Source: Hymenobacter sp. ISL-91 (GTDB lineage: Bacteria; Bacteroidota; Bacteroidia; Cytophagales; Hymenobacteraceae). Taken from it: a DNA stretch of 64,000 bases. The notes beneath the pieces are model-generated. The model searched no databases, was not told the origin of the DNA, and worked only from the letters and a program-made list of their open reading frames with translations. A program made the translations under genes and the position numbers. Of this stretch, positions 14,929-22,616 are shown in pieces (positions within the stretch are counted from its first letter, which is position 1; each line of letters starts with the position of its first letter). Location of the stretch: positions 92,904 through 156,903 of the forward strand of contig NZ_JAGGPS010000008.1 in NCBI RefSeq assembly GCF_018613725.1. Direction: 5' to 3'.

Positions 14929-16611
14929 CTACTGCCCGGCCAGTCCGAGCAGGGCTGTGTTGCCGGGCTCACGGATGGCGTTCAGGGCCTGCCGCATCTC
15001 GGTATCACCCTCGTTGAGGACACGGAAGTAGGCGGGCTTGCCGTAGGCGTTGCGGGCAATGTAGGCCTTCAGTTGGGTGCGCAGCAGGGGGGCGCAGCGG
15101 CGCAGGCCGGCCGCGTCGGTGGGCAAGCCGCTTTGCATGGCGCGGGTAGCCAGCAGTTGCAGCTGCACGTCGCTGATGCGGAACTGCTCGCTGAACTGCT
15201 CGAAGCGCAATGCTTCCAGTTCCGCTTTATGGTCCTGGTAGTAGCTGAGGGCGAACTCGCGCACCAGATTCAGGCTTTGCAGCTTCAGGTAGTAGCCCGA
15301 CTGTGCCGACGTATCGCGCGATACAAACAGGTCGGGCATGATGCCGCCGCCACCGTACACCATCCGGCCCCGGGCCGTGCGGTAGCGCAGCGAATCAGCA
15401 AAGTGAATGCTGTCGGCGTGGAAATACTCGCCATTGCGGGCCCGGTTTTGCAACTCCTGCTCATAGTCAGCCCGCCCGCCGCCGTACGCTTTCTGAATGC
15501 TGCGGCCCGAAGGCGTGTAGTAGCGGGCAATGGTCAGGCGCAGCTCCGAGCCATCGTTGAGGGTGATGGGCTGCTGCACCAAGCCCTTGCCAAACGTCCG
15601 GCGGCCCACCAGCAGGGCCCGGTCATGGTCCTGCAGGGCACCGGCCAGTACCTCGGAGGCCGAGGCACTGCCCTCATCTACCAGCACCACCAGCGCGCCG
15701 TCCTCAAACTCGCCGGCCACCCGCGAGTAGGTCTGGGTGTCGTACTGGTCGCCTTTGCCCTCGGTGTACACAATCTTCTTAGTGCCCCCAATGAATTCGT
15801 CGGCAATTTTGGTGGCCCGGTCGAGGTAGCCGCCGGGGTTGCCGCGCAAATCCAGCACGAGCCGCGTGAGGCCCTGGCGGCGCAAATCGCCCAGGGCGGC
15901 CTTAAACTCGTCGTAGGTTCCGCTGGCGAAGCGGCTGATTTTCAGGTAGCCCGTCTCGTTGTCCACCATGTACGCCACATCGACCGACGAATTGGGGATG
16001 CGGTTGCGCATAACCGCTACGGTGATGGGCTTGGGCAGGCCCCGGCGGAGCAGCCGCAGCTGCACCCGGCTGCCACGCGGACCGCGCAGCTTCTCAAACA
16101 AATCCTGGGTAGTGTAATGCACTCCCGACACGGCCTGGCCGTCAACGGCCAGTATCCGGTCGCCGGGCTGCAGGCCGGCCTGTTCGGCGGGGCCTTCGCT
16201 CAGCGGCGCTACTACCGTTACCGTGTCGCGGAACAGGTTGAACTCGACGCCGATACCGTCGTAGTCGCTTTGCAGAAAGGAAGACGCCTGCTGCTGCTGC
16301 TTAGCCGGAATGAACACCGAATGCGGGTCGAGGCGCTCCAACATGCGGGTAATGGCGTAATCCGACAGCTCTTCAGCATTCACCGAGTCCACGTAGTCGC
16401 GGTCGATGTAGCTGAGGATTTCCTTGAACTTGAGGTAGCCGCGGGCCGTCAGATCGGGGTTCTGGCTGGAAGGCCGGAAGGGGTTGGCCCCGATCAGCAC
16501 CCCGCAGGCCAGCACCAGGCCCAGCAGCCAGGGCTGGCGCACCTGCCACCGCCAACTGCGGGTTCCGGGCCCCGAAACGGGCCGGGCTGGCTGCTTTGGC
16601 GGAAAAGTCAT
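14929..16611 (-). CDS. S41 C-terminal processing peptidase with PDZ domain
   Basis: A 560-residue membrane-anchored serine protease. A TM helix (PWLLGLVLACGVLIGAN, about 28-44) is followed by the N-terminal S41 helical region (YIDRDYVDSVNAEEL, LDPHSVFIP), a PDZ domain (DGIGVEFNLFRDTVTVVAPL, GLQPGDRILAVDGQAV) and the protease core (LVLDLRGNPGGYLDRATKIA). The Ser-Lys dyad is in DEGSASASEVLAGALQDHD (Ser about 316) and RRTFGKGLVQQP (Lys about 341), the usual 25-residue spacing. Ctp/Prc enzymes trim C-termini of periplasmic substrates. The long C-terminal tail (about 400-560) is typical of the phylum. Confidence 0.92.
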   Translation of the reverse strand: MTFPPKQPARPVSGPGTRSWRWQVRQPWLLGLVLACGVLIGANPFRPSSQNPDLTARGYLKFKEILSYIDRDYVDSVNAEELSDYAITRMLERLDPHSVFIPAKQQQQASSFLQSDYDGIGVEFNLFRDTVTVVAPLSEGPAEQAGLQPGDRILAVDGQAVSGVHYTTQDLFEKLRGPRGSRVQLRLLRRGLPKPITVAVMRNRIPNSSVDVAYMVDNETGYLKISRFASGTYDEFKAALGDLRRQGLTRLVLDLRGNPGGYLDRATKIADEFIGGTKKIVYTEGKGDQYDTQTYSRVAGEFEDGALVVLVDEGSASASEVLAGALQDHDRALLVGRRTFGKGLVQQPITLNDGSELRLTIARYYTPSGRSIQKAYGGGRADYEQELQNRARNGEYFHADSIHFADSLRYRTARGRMVYGGGGIMPDLFVSRDTSAQSGYYLKLQSLNLVREFALSYYQDHKAELEALRFEQFSEQFRISDVQLQLLATRAMQSGLPTDAAGLRRCAPLLRTQLKAYIARNAYGKPAYFRVLNEGDTEMRQALNAIREPGNTALLGLAGQ

Positions 16612-17014
16612 AAAGCGCTAAGCGAGTAGAAGTTCAGCCAATAAACGGGCAACAGGTATGGAACGGTTCTTCAAACTTATTAAAACTTTTCAAAGATTGT
16701 ATTGCGCTACATAGGAGCATCTGTATTTTCCAATAAGCATTCAATTTTTTATAAATTAAAACCAATAAACAGTCGGTTTTACATCTTTTATCCTACCCGT
16801 GATAAGTAGCATTACCAGTTCAGTGCCTTGATTTTTATATGATTATAGGCCGATTAAGTTTTTCGCTCAGCAGGGTGCTCTTCTCTTCCCGGACTCGGGC
16901 GCTGGCCATGGCCGGGTATCGGGGCCGCTTATAACGTTCGGGCCATCTGTCGTACCTTTGCGGCGTGGTGGCCGCCGGTTGGCGAACCCGCCCAATACTC
17001 TTGATTTCGATGCA
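16612..17014. other. 403-bp AT-rich intergenic region upstream of ctp and ruvX
   Basis: Markedly AT-rich between 16660 and 16860 compared with the coding flanks. It should hold the divergent promoters of ctp (minus) and ruvX (plus); only the ruvX -7 box at 16953-16960 is clear. A minus-strand 82-codon frame (16835-17083) overlaps ruvX and is not supported. Confidence 0.5.
16953..16960 (+). promoter_or_regulatory. -7 box TACCTTTG of ruvX-def
   Basis: An exact TAnnTTTG match 54 bp before the ATG at 17015. It overlaps the TTG (16958) that would extend the frame and so supports the internal ATG. Confidence 0.6.
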
Positions 17015-17425
17015 ATGGGGCGCGTGATGGCCATTGATTACGGGCACAAACGCGTGGGACTGGCCATAACCGACCCACTCCAACTCATTGCCACGCCCCT
17101 AGCCACCATTCACAGCCAAGAGCTGTTGGCCTACCTGAAAGCCTACCACGAGCGTGAGCCGCTGGAGGCGCTGGTGGTGGGCATGCCCCGCACCCTCGGC
17201 AACGAGCCCACCGATGCGACCAGCGCCGTAGTGGGCCTCGTGCGGCGGCTCCGCAAGGAGTTTCCGCAGGTGCCGGTGCACGAAATTGACGAGCGGTTTA
17301 CTTCGCGCATGGCCCACGCGGCCATGCTGGCCGGCGGCCTGGGCAAAAAGGACCGGCGCGACAAGGCTACTGTCGATAGGGTGGCGGCCACCATTATCCT
17401 TCAATCTTACCTCGAATCCCGATGA
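17015..17425 (+). CDS. ruvX: YqgF/RuvX-family nuclease (pre-16S rRNA / Holliday-junction resolvase family)
   Basis: A 136-residue RNase H-fold protein with the family motifs: MAIDYGHKRVGLAITDP (first catalytic Asp), VVGMPRTLGNEP, VHEIDERFTSRMA (Glu/Asp) and KKDRRDKATVDRVAATIIL (last Asp). In E. coli YqgF matures the 16S rRNA 5' end; a Holliday-junction role is claimed for other members. The ATG at 17015 follows the -7 box. The stop overlaps the def start by 4 bp (ATGA), so translation is coupled. Confidence 0.93.
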   Translation: MGRVMAIDYGHKRVGLAITDPLQLIATPLATIHSQELLAYLKAYHEREPLEALVVGMPRTLGNEPTDATSAVVGLVRRLRKEFPQVPVHEIDERFTSRMAHAAMLAGGLGKKDRRDKATVDRVAATIILQSYLESR

Positions 17426-18027
17426 TTTTCCCCATCGTTGCCTTCGGCGACCCGGTACTGAAAACCCCTGCCAAACTCCTGCCCGCCGACTTCCCGGCGG
17501 CCGAACTGGAGCTGCTGATTGCCAACATGTACGAAACCATGTACCACGCCCACGGCGTGGGCCTGGCAGCCCCGCAGGTGGGTAAGGGCATCCGCCTGTT
17601 CGTTATCGACTCGGCGCCCATGCTCGACGAGGACGAGGATGGCAACCCGATTGTAGACGAGCCCACGGCGGCCCCCGTTAAGCGCGCCTTCATCAACCCC
17701 CAAATGCTGAGCGAAACCGGCGAGCCATGGGCTTTTGAGGAGGGATGCCTGAGCATTCCCGGCATTCGGGAGCGGGTAATGCGCTGCCCGGTTATCCGGA
17801 TGCGCTACGAAGACGAGCAGCGCCAGGTGCACGAGGAAACCTTTTCGGGCCTCACTGCCCGCGTTATTCAGCACGAGTACGACCACCTGGAGGGGATATT
17901 ATTCACCGATTACACCAAGGGCCTGCGCAAGCAGCTGCTCAAAGGCAAGCTCGCCCGCATCAGCAAGGGCGACGTGGATGCCGACTACCGCATGCGCTTT
18001 GCCGCCCCGGCCGGTGGCCGGCGGTAA
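17422..18027 (+). CDS. def: peptide deformylase
   Basis: A 201-residue metalloenzyme that removes the N-formyl group from nascent proteins. All three motifs are present: GVGLAAPQVG (about 48-57), EEGCLSIPG (about 110) and QHEYDHLEG (about 151), providing Gln, the Cys/His/His metal ligands and the catalytic Glu. An acidic insertion (MLDEDEDGNPIVDEPT) between motifs 1 and 2 is common in Bacteroidota. The start overlaps the ruvX stop by 4 bp. A family D palindrome follows 13 bp after the stop. Confidence 0.96.
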   Translation: MIFPIVAFGDPVLKTPAKLLPADFPAAELELLIANMYETMYHAHGVGLAAPQVGKGIRLFVIDSAPMLDEDEDGNPIVDEPTAAPVKRAFINPQMLSETGEPWAFEEGCLSIPGIRERVMRCPVIRMRYEDEQRQVHEETFSGLTARVIQHEYDHLEGILFTDYTKGLRKQLLKGKLARISKGDVDADYRMRFAAPAGGRR

Positions 18028-18040
18028 CGGGTGAGAAATT

Positions 18041-18115
18041 GAGTTGTCAGGTGTTGGTTGTCAGTTGTCAGAATGAACGTCATCCTGACAACTGACAACC
18101 AACACCTGACAACTC
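18041..18115. repeat. family D palindromic element (GTTGTCAG repeats)
   Basis: 31-bp perfect arms, 18041-18071 and 18085-18115, made of repeated GTTGTCAG/CTGACAAC units around a 13-nt loop. It lies between the convergent def and 18114-19529 genes, and its last two bases form part of the TGA stop codon (minus strand 18116-18114) of the latter. Confidence 0.85.
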
Positions 18116-19529
18116 ACTTCCCCAGCCGGTACACGCCTTTGGTGCTGGTGGGCTCGTAGCGGCCGAATAGGTGCGGGAGCTTGTAGCGCAGCTCGGGCAG
18201 TAGGTTGCGCTGGTCGATGAGGTACTGGGGCGGGTTGGGGCCGAGGCTGCGAGCCAGCCGGAACACGGCCGCGTACTCATCGAGGTAGCCGAAATCGACC
18301 TGGGCCAGCCGCCAGTCGAGGTAGGGCGAGGCGAGGCGGTTGTGTACGTAAGGGCGCAGGCTGGGGCCGAGCACCAACAGGCGCTGGCCCCGCAGGAAGC
18401 TGGTGCGCGGGTCGGGCTGCACGGCATAGCGAGCTTCGAGGGGTAGTTGCAGGGCGTCGTCGAGGAAGAAAACGGCCCGGTAGCGCACCAGCAGTACGGC
18501 GCCTACCAGCACCAGCAGCCCCACCTCGGGCACCCAGGCCCGCGCCGTTTTCTGCCACAGATACAGGCTGAAATAGGCGGCCGGCGGCAGCAGCAGCGCC
18601 GCCGTGCCGGGAGCTACGCCCCGGCCGGCAAACGCTACGGCCACTGCTACCAGCAGCCACACCAGCATCAGTTGCTGAAACTTTACCTGAAACACCAGGC
18701 CCGGCGGCCCCAACAGGCTGCGTACCAACCCGAGCACAAGTACCAGCCCCGGCAAAACCAGCAACGGCAGCTGCACGGGCAGCGGCAGCCCATCGGTGCC
18801 GGCCACCAGGCCACTAACAGTAGGCTGCAGATGAAACTGCACGAAGCCCAGCAGGGAGTTGGTGTAGAGGAAGAACGAGGCCACTACCGCATACGGGAAC
18901 AGAAAGCCGCACACCAGCAGCAGAAAACTCCGGAACGAATTGGCCGCGAAGATGATAACGGCAAACAGGCCCAGCAGCAGAAACAGCGCCAGCGGCAGGT
19001 AACACAGCGCCGCCACGCCCATCAGGAAACCTGCCCTGAACAGCCGGCGGTTGTCGTAGCCCTCGCGCGAGGTGGGCAGCAGGGCACTGAAGCCGGCAAT
19101 CAGAAAGGTGTGGCCCAGCAGCAGTGGCGAAAAAATGTCGAGGTCGGTGCTGACGGAGCCCACCAGCAGGTACACCAGCGCCGCCAGGTAGCCGCGTTCG
19201 GGCAGGGCGTCGGCGCGGTTGAGCACGAAATTGAAGCGCAGGGCCTGAAACATGAGCAGCGCCAGCGCCAGCAGCCGGTACAGCCACAGCATCCGGCTAC
19301 TCGCCAGTTCCAGCAGCCCGGCCAGGGCGGCAGCCAGCGGCGCAGTACTATCGTACAGGTCGCGGTAAAGGTGTACGCCTTCGCCCAGCCGCTCGCCCAC
19401 CAGCATGGCGCGCAGCTCGATGGGCATCAGGGGCAGGCCCCACCAGAGCAGCGGCAGCCGCAGCGCCAGAACAAGCAGCAGCAACAGCAGCAGGCGGGTG
19501 GGCAGGGTGCTCTTGAAAAACGTAAGCAA
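18114..19529 (-). CDS. polytopic membrane protein, GT-C-like
   Basis: A 471-residue protein with about ten to twelve TM segments starting directly after a short basic N-terminus (LLLLLLLVLALRLPLLWWG). The first loop has VHLYRDLYDSTAPLAAALAG, which resembles the periplasmic loop of GT-C/PMT-type glycosyltransferases (Y-x-D near the start, then PPL), and a soluble C-terminal domain (about 380-471) follows the last TM. Transfer of sugars from a lipid carrier is an inference from topology only. The start is TTG (19527-19529); no ATG lies near, and a -7 box at 19573-19580 gives a leader of about 37 nt. The stop codon overlaps the family D repeat. Confidence 0.68.
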   Translation of the reverse strand: MLTFFKSTLPTRLLLLLLLVLALRLPLLWWGLPLMPIELRAMLVGERLGEGVHLYRDLYDSTAPLAAALAGLLELASSRMLWLYRLLALALLMFQALRFNFVLNRADALPERGYLAALVYLLVGSVSTDLDIFSPLLLGHTFLIAGFSALLPTSREGYDNRRLFRAGFLMGVAALCYLPLALFLLLGLFAVIIFAANSFRSFLLLVCGFLFPYAVVASFFLYTNSLLGFVQFHLQPTVSGLVAGTDGLPLPVQLPLLVLPGLVLVLGLVRSLLGPPGLVFQVKFQQLMLVWLLVAVAVAFAGRGVAPGTAALLLPPAAYFSLYLWQKTARAWVPEVGLLVLVGAVLLVRYRAVFFLDDALQLPLEARYAVQPDPRTSFLRGQRLLVLGPSLRPYVHNRLASPYLDWRLAQVDFGYLDEYAAVFRLARSLGPNPPQYLIDQRNLLPELRYKLPHLFGRYEPTSTKGVYRLGK

Positions 19530-19572
19530 GTGGCGTGGTGGGGGGTGGTAGTTCGAGGGCGAAGGACTGGGA

Positions 19573-19580
19573 CAAATATA
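19573..19580 (-). promoter_or_regulatory. -7 box TATATTTG of the GT-C-like gene, abutting a palindromic element
   Basis: Minus-strand TATATTTG (19580 to 19573) lies 43 bp upstream of the TTG start. The family B repeat begins at the very next base (19581), so the -33 region is supplied by the repeat. Confidence 0.5.
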
Positions 19581-19669
19581 CTGTCATCCTGAGCGGAGCG
19601 AAGGCCCCTACCACGTGAGCACAAGTCGTTATGACGTGGTGAGGTCCTTCACTCCGCTCAGCATGACAG
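19581..19669. repeat. family B palindromic element, copy 1
   Basis: Imperfect arms starting CTGTCATCCTGAGCGGAGCG and ending with its near-complement GCTCAGCATGACAG, within the divergent promoter region of the GT-C-like gene and rbfA. Confidence 0.8.
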
Positions 19670-19701
19670 CTCAGCACCTCAATACCTCAAACCCCAATTC
19701 G

Positions 19702-19709
19702 TATCTTTG
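19702..19709 (+). promoter_or_regulatory. -7 box TATCTTTG of rbfA
   Basis: An exact TAnnTTTG match that ends only 9 bp before the ATG (19719). With a start about 6-7 nt downstream of the box, the transcript would be almost leaderless. Confidence 0.55.
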
Positions 19710-19718
19710 TAGCCTCTT

Positions 19719-20174
19719 ATGGAAAGCAAACGACAACAAAAAGTAGCCAGCCTGCTCCAGCAGGAGCTGGCGGCCGTATTTCAGCGCGACCTGCCCCACC
19801 TGTTTCCGGGCCTGCCGCCGGGCATCAACCTGGTACGCGTATCGCCCGACCTGGGCGTGGCCCGCGTGTACCTGAGCGTGCTCAGCATCGGCAGCGCAGC
19901 CGATAAGGCCAACCAGGGCGAGCAGCAGCTGGTACTGGTGAAGGACAACGGCAAGCCCATCCGGCAGGCGCTGGCCAAGCGGATTCGGCGCCAGCTGCGC
20001 ATCGTGCCCGAGCTGGTATTCTTCCTTGACGACTCGGCCGCTTATGCTGCCCAGATGGACCGCGTATTCGGCGACCTGGAAATTCCGGCGGCCCCCACCG
20101 AGCCCACCCCCGCCGAAAGCACCGACGCGGCCACCAGCCTTGGCAAGCGCCCGCGCCTGTTTGGGGGCGAGTAA
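19719..20174 (+). CDS. rbfA: ribosome-binding factor A
   Basis: A 151-residue protein with the RbfA KH-like fold: an N-terminal helix SKRQQKVASLLQQELAAVFQ, then VRVSPDLGVARVYLSVL, IRRQLRIVPELVFFLDDS and a helix ending MDRVF. RbfA binds the 30S subunit near the 16S rRNA 5' helix and helps its late maturation and cold adaptation. The Pro/Thr-rich C-terminal tail (120-151) is an extension beyond the core. Start ATG immediately follows the -7 box. Confidence 0.9.
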   Translation: MESKRQQKVASLLQQELAAVFQRDLPHLFPGLPPGINLVRVSPDLGVARVYLSVLSIGSAADKANQGEQQLVLVKDNGKPIRQALAKRIRRQLRIVPELVFFLDDSAAYAAQMDRVFGDLEIPAAPTEPTPAESTDAATSLGKRPRLFGGE

Positions 20175-20192
20175 TCGACTAAAACGCTGCCT

Positions 20193-20265
20193 GTCGTTCT
20201 GAGCAGCCCGAAGAACCTAAGCAGAAAGCGTTTCTGTACAGGTTCTTCGCGCTGCGCAGGCTGAC
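20193..20265. repeat. degenerate family B-like palindrome
   Basis: GTCGTTCTGAGCAGCCCGAA on the left and a decayed complement on the right with a perfect GAAGAACCT/AGGTTCTTC core. It lies between co-directional rbfA and the methyltransferase gene. Confidence 0.55.
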
Positions 20266-20300
20266 CACCTTTGGCCTTCACCCACTCACCGGCTCACCCC

Positions 20301-21110
20301 TTGTATTACGACCCGATTAAAAAGTCGCTCGGCGACGTGTTCAACCGCACTCCCTGGCTGCGGCGGCTCTTTTATCATCTGCTCGATTTGCTGCTGCTGC
20401 GCACCTGGCACGTGCACCGCGAGCTGCGCGCCTGGGGCAAGGGCCGCACCCAGGAGCAACTCACGATTCTGGACGCCGGCTCGGGCTACGGGCAGTACAC
20501 CTACTGGCTGGCGGGCCAGAGCCCGAAGTGGGAAATCCTGGCCGTTGATGTGAAGGAGGAGCAGGTGGCCGACTCCAACCGCTTTTTCCGCGAGATTGGC
20601 CGCGTGAATGCCCAATTTGCCGTCCAGGACCTCGTGCTTTACCAGCAGCCCAATACCTTCGATCTGGCCCTGTCGGTGGATGTGATGGAGCATATTCTGG
20701 AGGATGTGGAGGTGTTTAAAAACATCCACGCCTCGCTGAAGGACGGCGGCATGCTGCTCATCTCCACCCCCAGCGACCAGGGCGGCTCCGACGTGCATTC
20801 CGACGGGGAAACCAGCTTTATCGAGGAGCACGTGCGCGACGGCTACAACATTCACGAAATTCAGCAAAAGCTGCGTACGGCCGGTTTCGAGCGGATTGAG
20901 GCCCAGTACAGCTACGGCGAGCCGGGCCAGATTTCGTGGCGCCTGAGCATGAAATACCCCATTCAGATGCTGGGCGCGTCGAAGTGGTTTTTTCTGCTGC
21001 TGCCTTTCTACTACCTCGTCACCTTCCCCTTCTGCCTGCTGCTGAACTGGCTTGATGCCAGCACCAAGCACGAGTCGGGCACCGGCCTCATCGTGAAAGC
21101 CTGGAAATAG
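20301..21110 (+). CDS. class I SAM-dependent methyltransferase with C-terminal membrane segment
   Basis: A 269-residue protein. The Rossmann core has motif I LTILDAGSGYGQYTYWLAG, motif II EILAVDVKEEQVADSNRFF, motif IV FDLALSVDVMEHILEDVEVF and the post-motif MLLISTPS. Before it is a helical stretch (FYHLLDLLLLRTWHVHREL) and near the C-terminus a hydrophobic segment (WFFLLLPFYYLVTFPFCLLL) that would anchor it to the membrane, so a lipid-like substrate is likely. The substrate is unknown. No ATG is close; TTG at 20301 (then YYDPIKKSLG) is preferred over the TTG at 20271, which lies at the edge of the palindrome. Confidence 0.82.
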   Translation: MYYDPIKKSLGDVFNRTPWLRRLFYHLLDLLLLRTWHVHRELRAWGKGRTQEQLTILDAGSGYGQYTYWLAGQSPKWEILAVDVKEEQVADSNRFFREIGRVNAQFAVQDLVLYQQPNTFDLALSVDVMEHILEDVEVFKNIHASLKDGGMLLISTPSDQGGSDVHSDGETSFIEEHVRDGYNIHEIQQKLRTAGFERIEAQYSYGEPGQISWRLSMKYPIQMLGASKWFFLLLPFYYLVTFPFCLLLNWLDASTKHESGTGLIVKAWK

Positions 21111-21197
21111 ACCTTTCCGGCGCAACGGCGTATCTTGGCTGCGGAACCCGTTGCTTTTTTACCCTCACACTCCGCCCAGCTCCGGCCCGCCCCGCAC

Positions 21198-22424
21198 GTG
21201 AACGTACCTCTGCTCATTGCCCGGCGTTATTTTCTCTCCAAGAAGAAGCGCAACATTATCAGCATCATCTCCAACATTTCGATGGTGGGGGTGGCGGTGG
21301 GCACCACGGCGCTCATTATTGTGCTTTCCGTTTTCAACGGCCTCGAGGATCTGGTGCGCAGCCTCTACGGCAAATCCGACCCCGATTTGGTGGTGACGGC
21401 CGTGCAGGGCAAATCATTCGAGCTGACGGCCCCGCTGCTGGTGCGCGTGCAGCGCACACCCGGCGTACGCATGGTAACCGAGGTAATCGAGGACAATGCC
21501 CTGCTGCAGTACCGCGACCGGCAAATGGTGGTGAAGATGAAGGGCGTTTCGGCTAACTATCACCACCAGAGTAACATCGACTCGGCCATTGTAGATGGCA
21601 GCTCGGGCCTGCAGCGCGAGGGCCGCGAGTACGCCCTGCTGGGGGCCGGCGTACAGCACGAGCTCAGCATTGCCCTCGACAACCGCTTTGCACCCATGCG
21701 CCTGCTCTACCCTAAGGCCGGTAAGTTCCGGGTTTCCATGGACCCCGATGCCTACTTCACCCAGAAAAATATTCTGGCCGGGGGCGTCTTCCTCATCGAG
21801 CAGCGCATCGACGACAGCTACGTTTTTGTGCCCCTCGAATTTGCCCGCGACCTACTCAACTACGGCACCCGCCGCACGGGCCTGGAGGTGAAAGTGAAGG
21901 AGGGCCAGGACATTGAAAGCGTGCAGCAAACGCTGCGCGAGCGGCTCGGCCCAACTTTCAAAGTGCTCAATTCTGATGAGCAGCATGTGTCGCTGCTCAA
22001 GGCCATTAAGGTCGAGAAGATGTTCGTGTTCATCACCTTCGCCTTCATTCTGCTCATTGCCAGCATCAACATCTTCTTCTCACTCTCGATGCTGGTGATT
22101 GACAAAAAGAAGGACATGGCCGTGCTGATGGCCATGGGTGCCGACCAGCGGACCATTCGCAACATTTTCCTGTTTGAGGGGGCCATTGTGGCCCAGGTGG
22201 GCGCCATTGTCGGGCTGGTGCTGGGCGTGGGCATCTGCTGGATTCAGCAGACGTTTCATGTGGTGAGCATGGGCATGGCCACGAGCGTGGTGGATGCGTA
22301 TCCGGTGAAGATGCAGCTCTCCGATATCGTGCTCACCGGTATTGCCATCATCTTTATCACTATCAGCGTCTCCATTAGGCCGGCCCTGAACGCCTCGCGC
22401 CTGGACGTGCGCGACAACCTGTAA
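21198..22424 (+). CDS. LolC/LolE-family (FtsX-like) ABC transporter permease
   Basis: A 408-residue inner-membrane protein with four TMs and a large periplasmic domain between TM1 and TM2: TM1 SMVGVAVGTTALIIVLSVFN after the cytosolic RRYFLSKKKRNIISIIS, TM2 FVFITFAFILLIASINIFFS, then the coupling segment KKKDMAVLMAMGADQRTIRN, TM3 and TM4. The LolC/E pattern (MAVLMAMGA, FLFEG) suggests lipoprotein release or related extrusion; the ATPase partner is not nearby. The GTG start at 21198 (MNVPLLIARRYF) is preferred to an upstream TTG. A near-consensus -7 box (TATCTTGG) lies at 21131-21138. The order rbfA, methyltransferase, permease is co-directional. Confidence 0.87.
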   Translation: MNVPLLIARRYFLSKKKRNIISIISNISMVGVAVGTTALIIVLSVFNGLEDLVRSLYGKSDPDLVVTAVQGKSFELTAPLLVRVQRTPGVRMVTEVIEDNALLQYRDRQMVVKMKGVSANYHHQSNIDSAIVDGSSGLQREGREYALLGAGVQHELSIALDNRFAPMRLLYPKAGKFRVSMDPDAYFTQKNILAGGVFLIEQRIDDSYVFVPLEFARDLLNYGTRRTGLEVKVKEGQDIESVQQTLRERLGPTFKVLNSDEQHVSLLKAIKVEKMFVFITFAFILLIASINIFFSLSMLVIDKKKDMAVLMAMGADQRTIRNIFLFEGAIVAQVGAIVGLVLGVGICWIQQTFHVVSMGMATSVVDAYPVKMQLSDIVLTGIAIIFITISVSIRPALNASRLDVRDNL

Positions 22425-22616
22425 GCCACCTGCCTGCCCCGCATTTTTTGGGACGCTCCGTGGGCAGTTGATGGAATGCTGTCGGCTGAATTTGCGCACC
22501 AAAACGAAAGGATACCGGCTTTTAGTATGTTTATCCGGCTGTTGAACTTTCTTATTGAGTAAAATTACGCTATTTAGCGGGCTGTATTTGTTTAATTGCC
22601 CCTATCAAGCCCGACC

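Noticed and set aside
15073-16629. Plus-strand open frame of 518 codons
   Set aside because: Antisense to the S41 peptidase with its visible Ser-Lys dyad.
16835-17083. 82-codon minus-strand frame in the ctp/ruvX gap
   Set aside because: Overlaps the ruvX start and promoter; no motif.
18114-18116. Stop codon overlap with the family D repeat as a sign of truncation by repeat insertion
   Set aside because: The membrane protein ends in a plausible soluble C-terminus, so a repeat-induced truncation cannot be claimed without homologue lengths.
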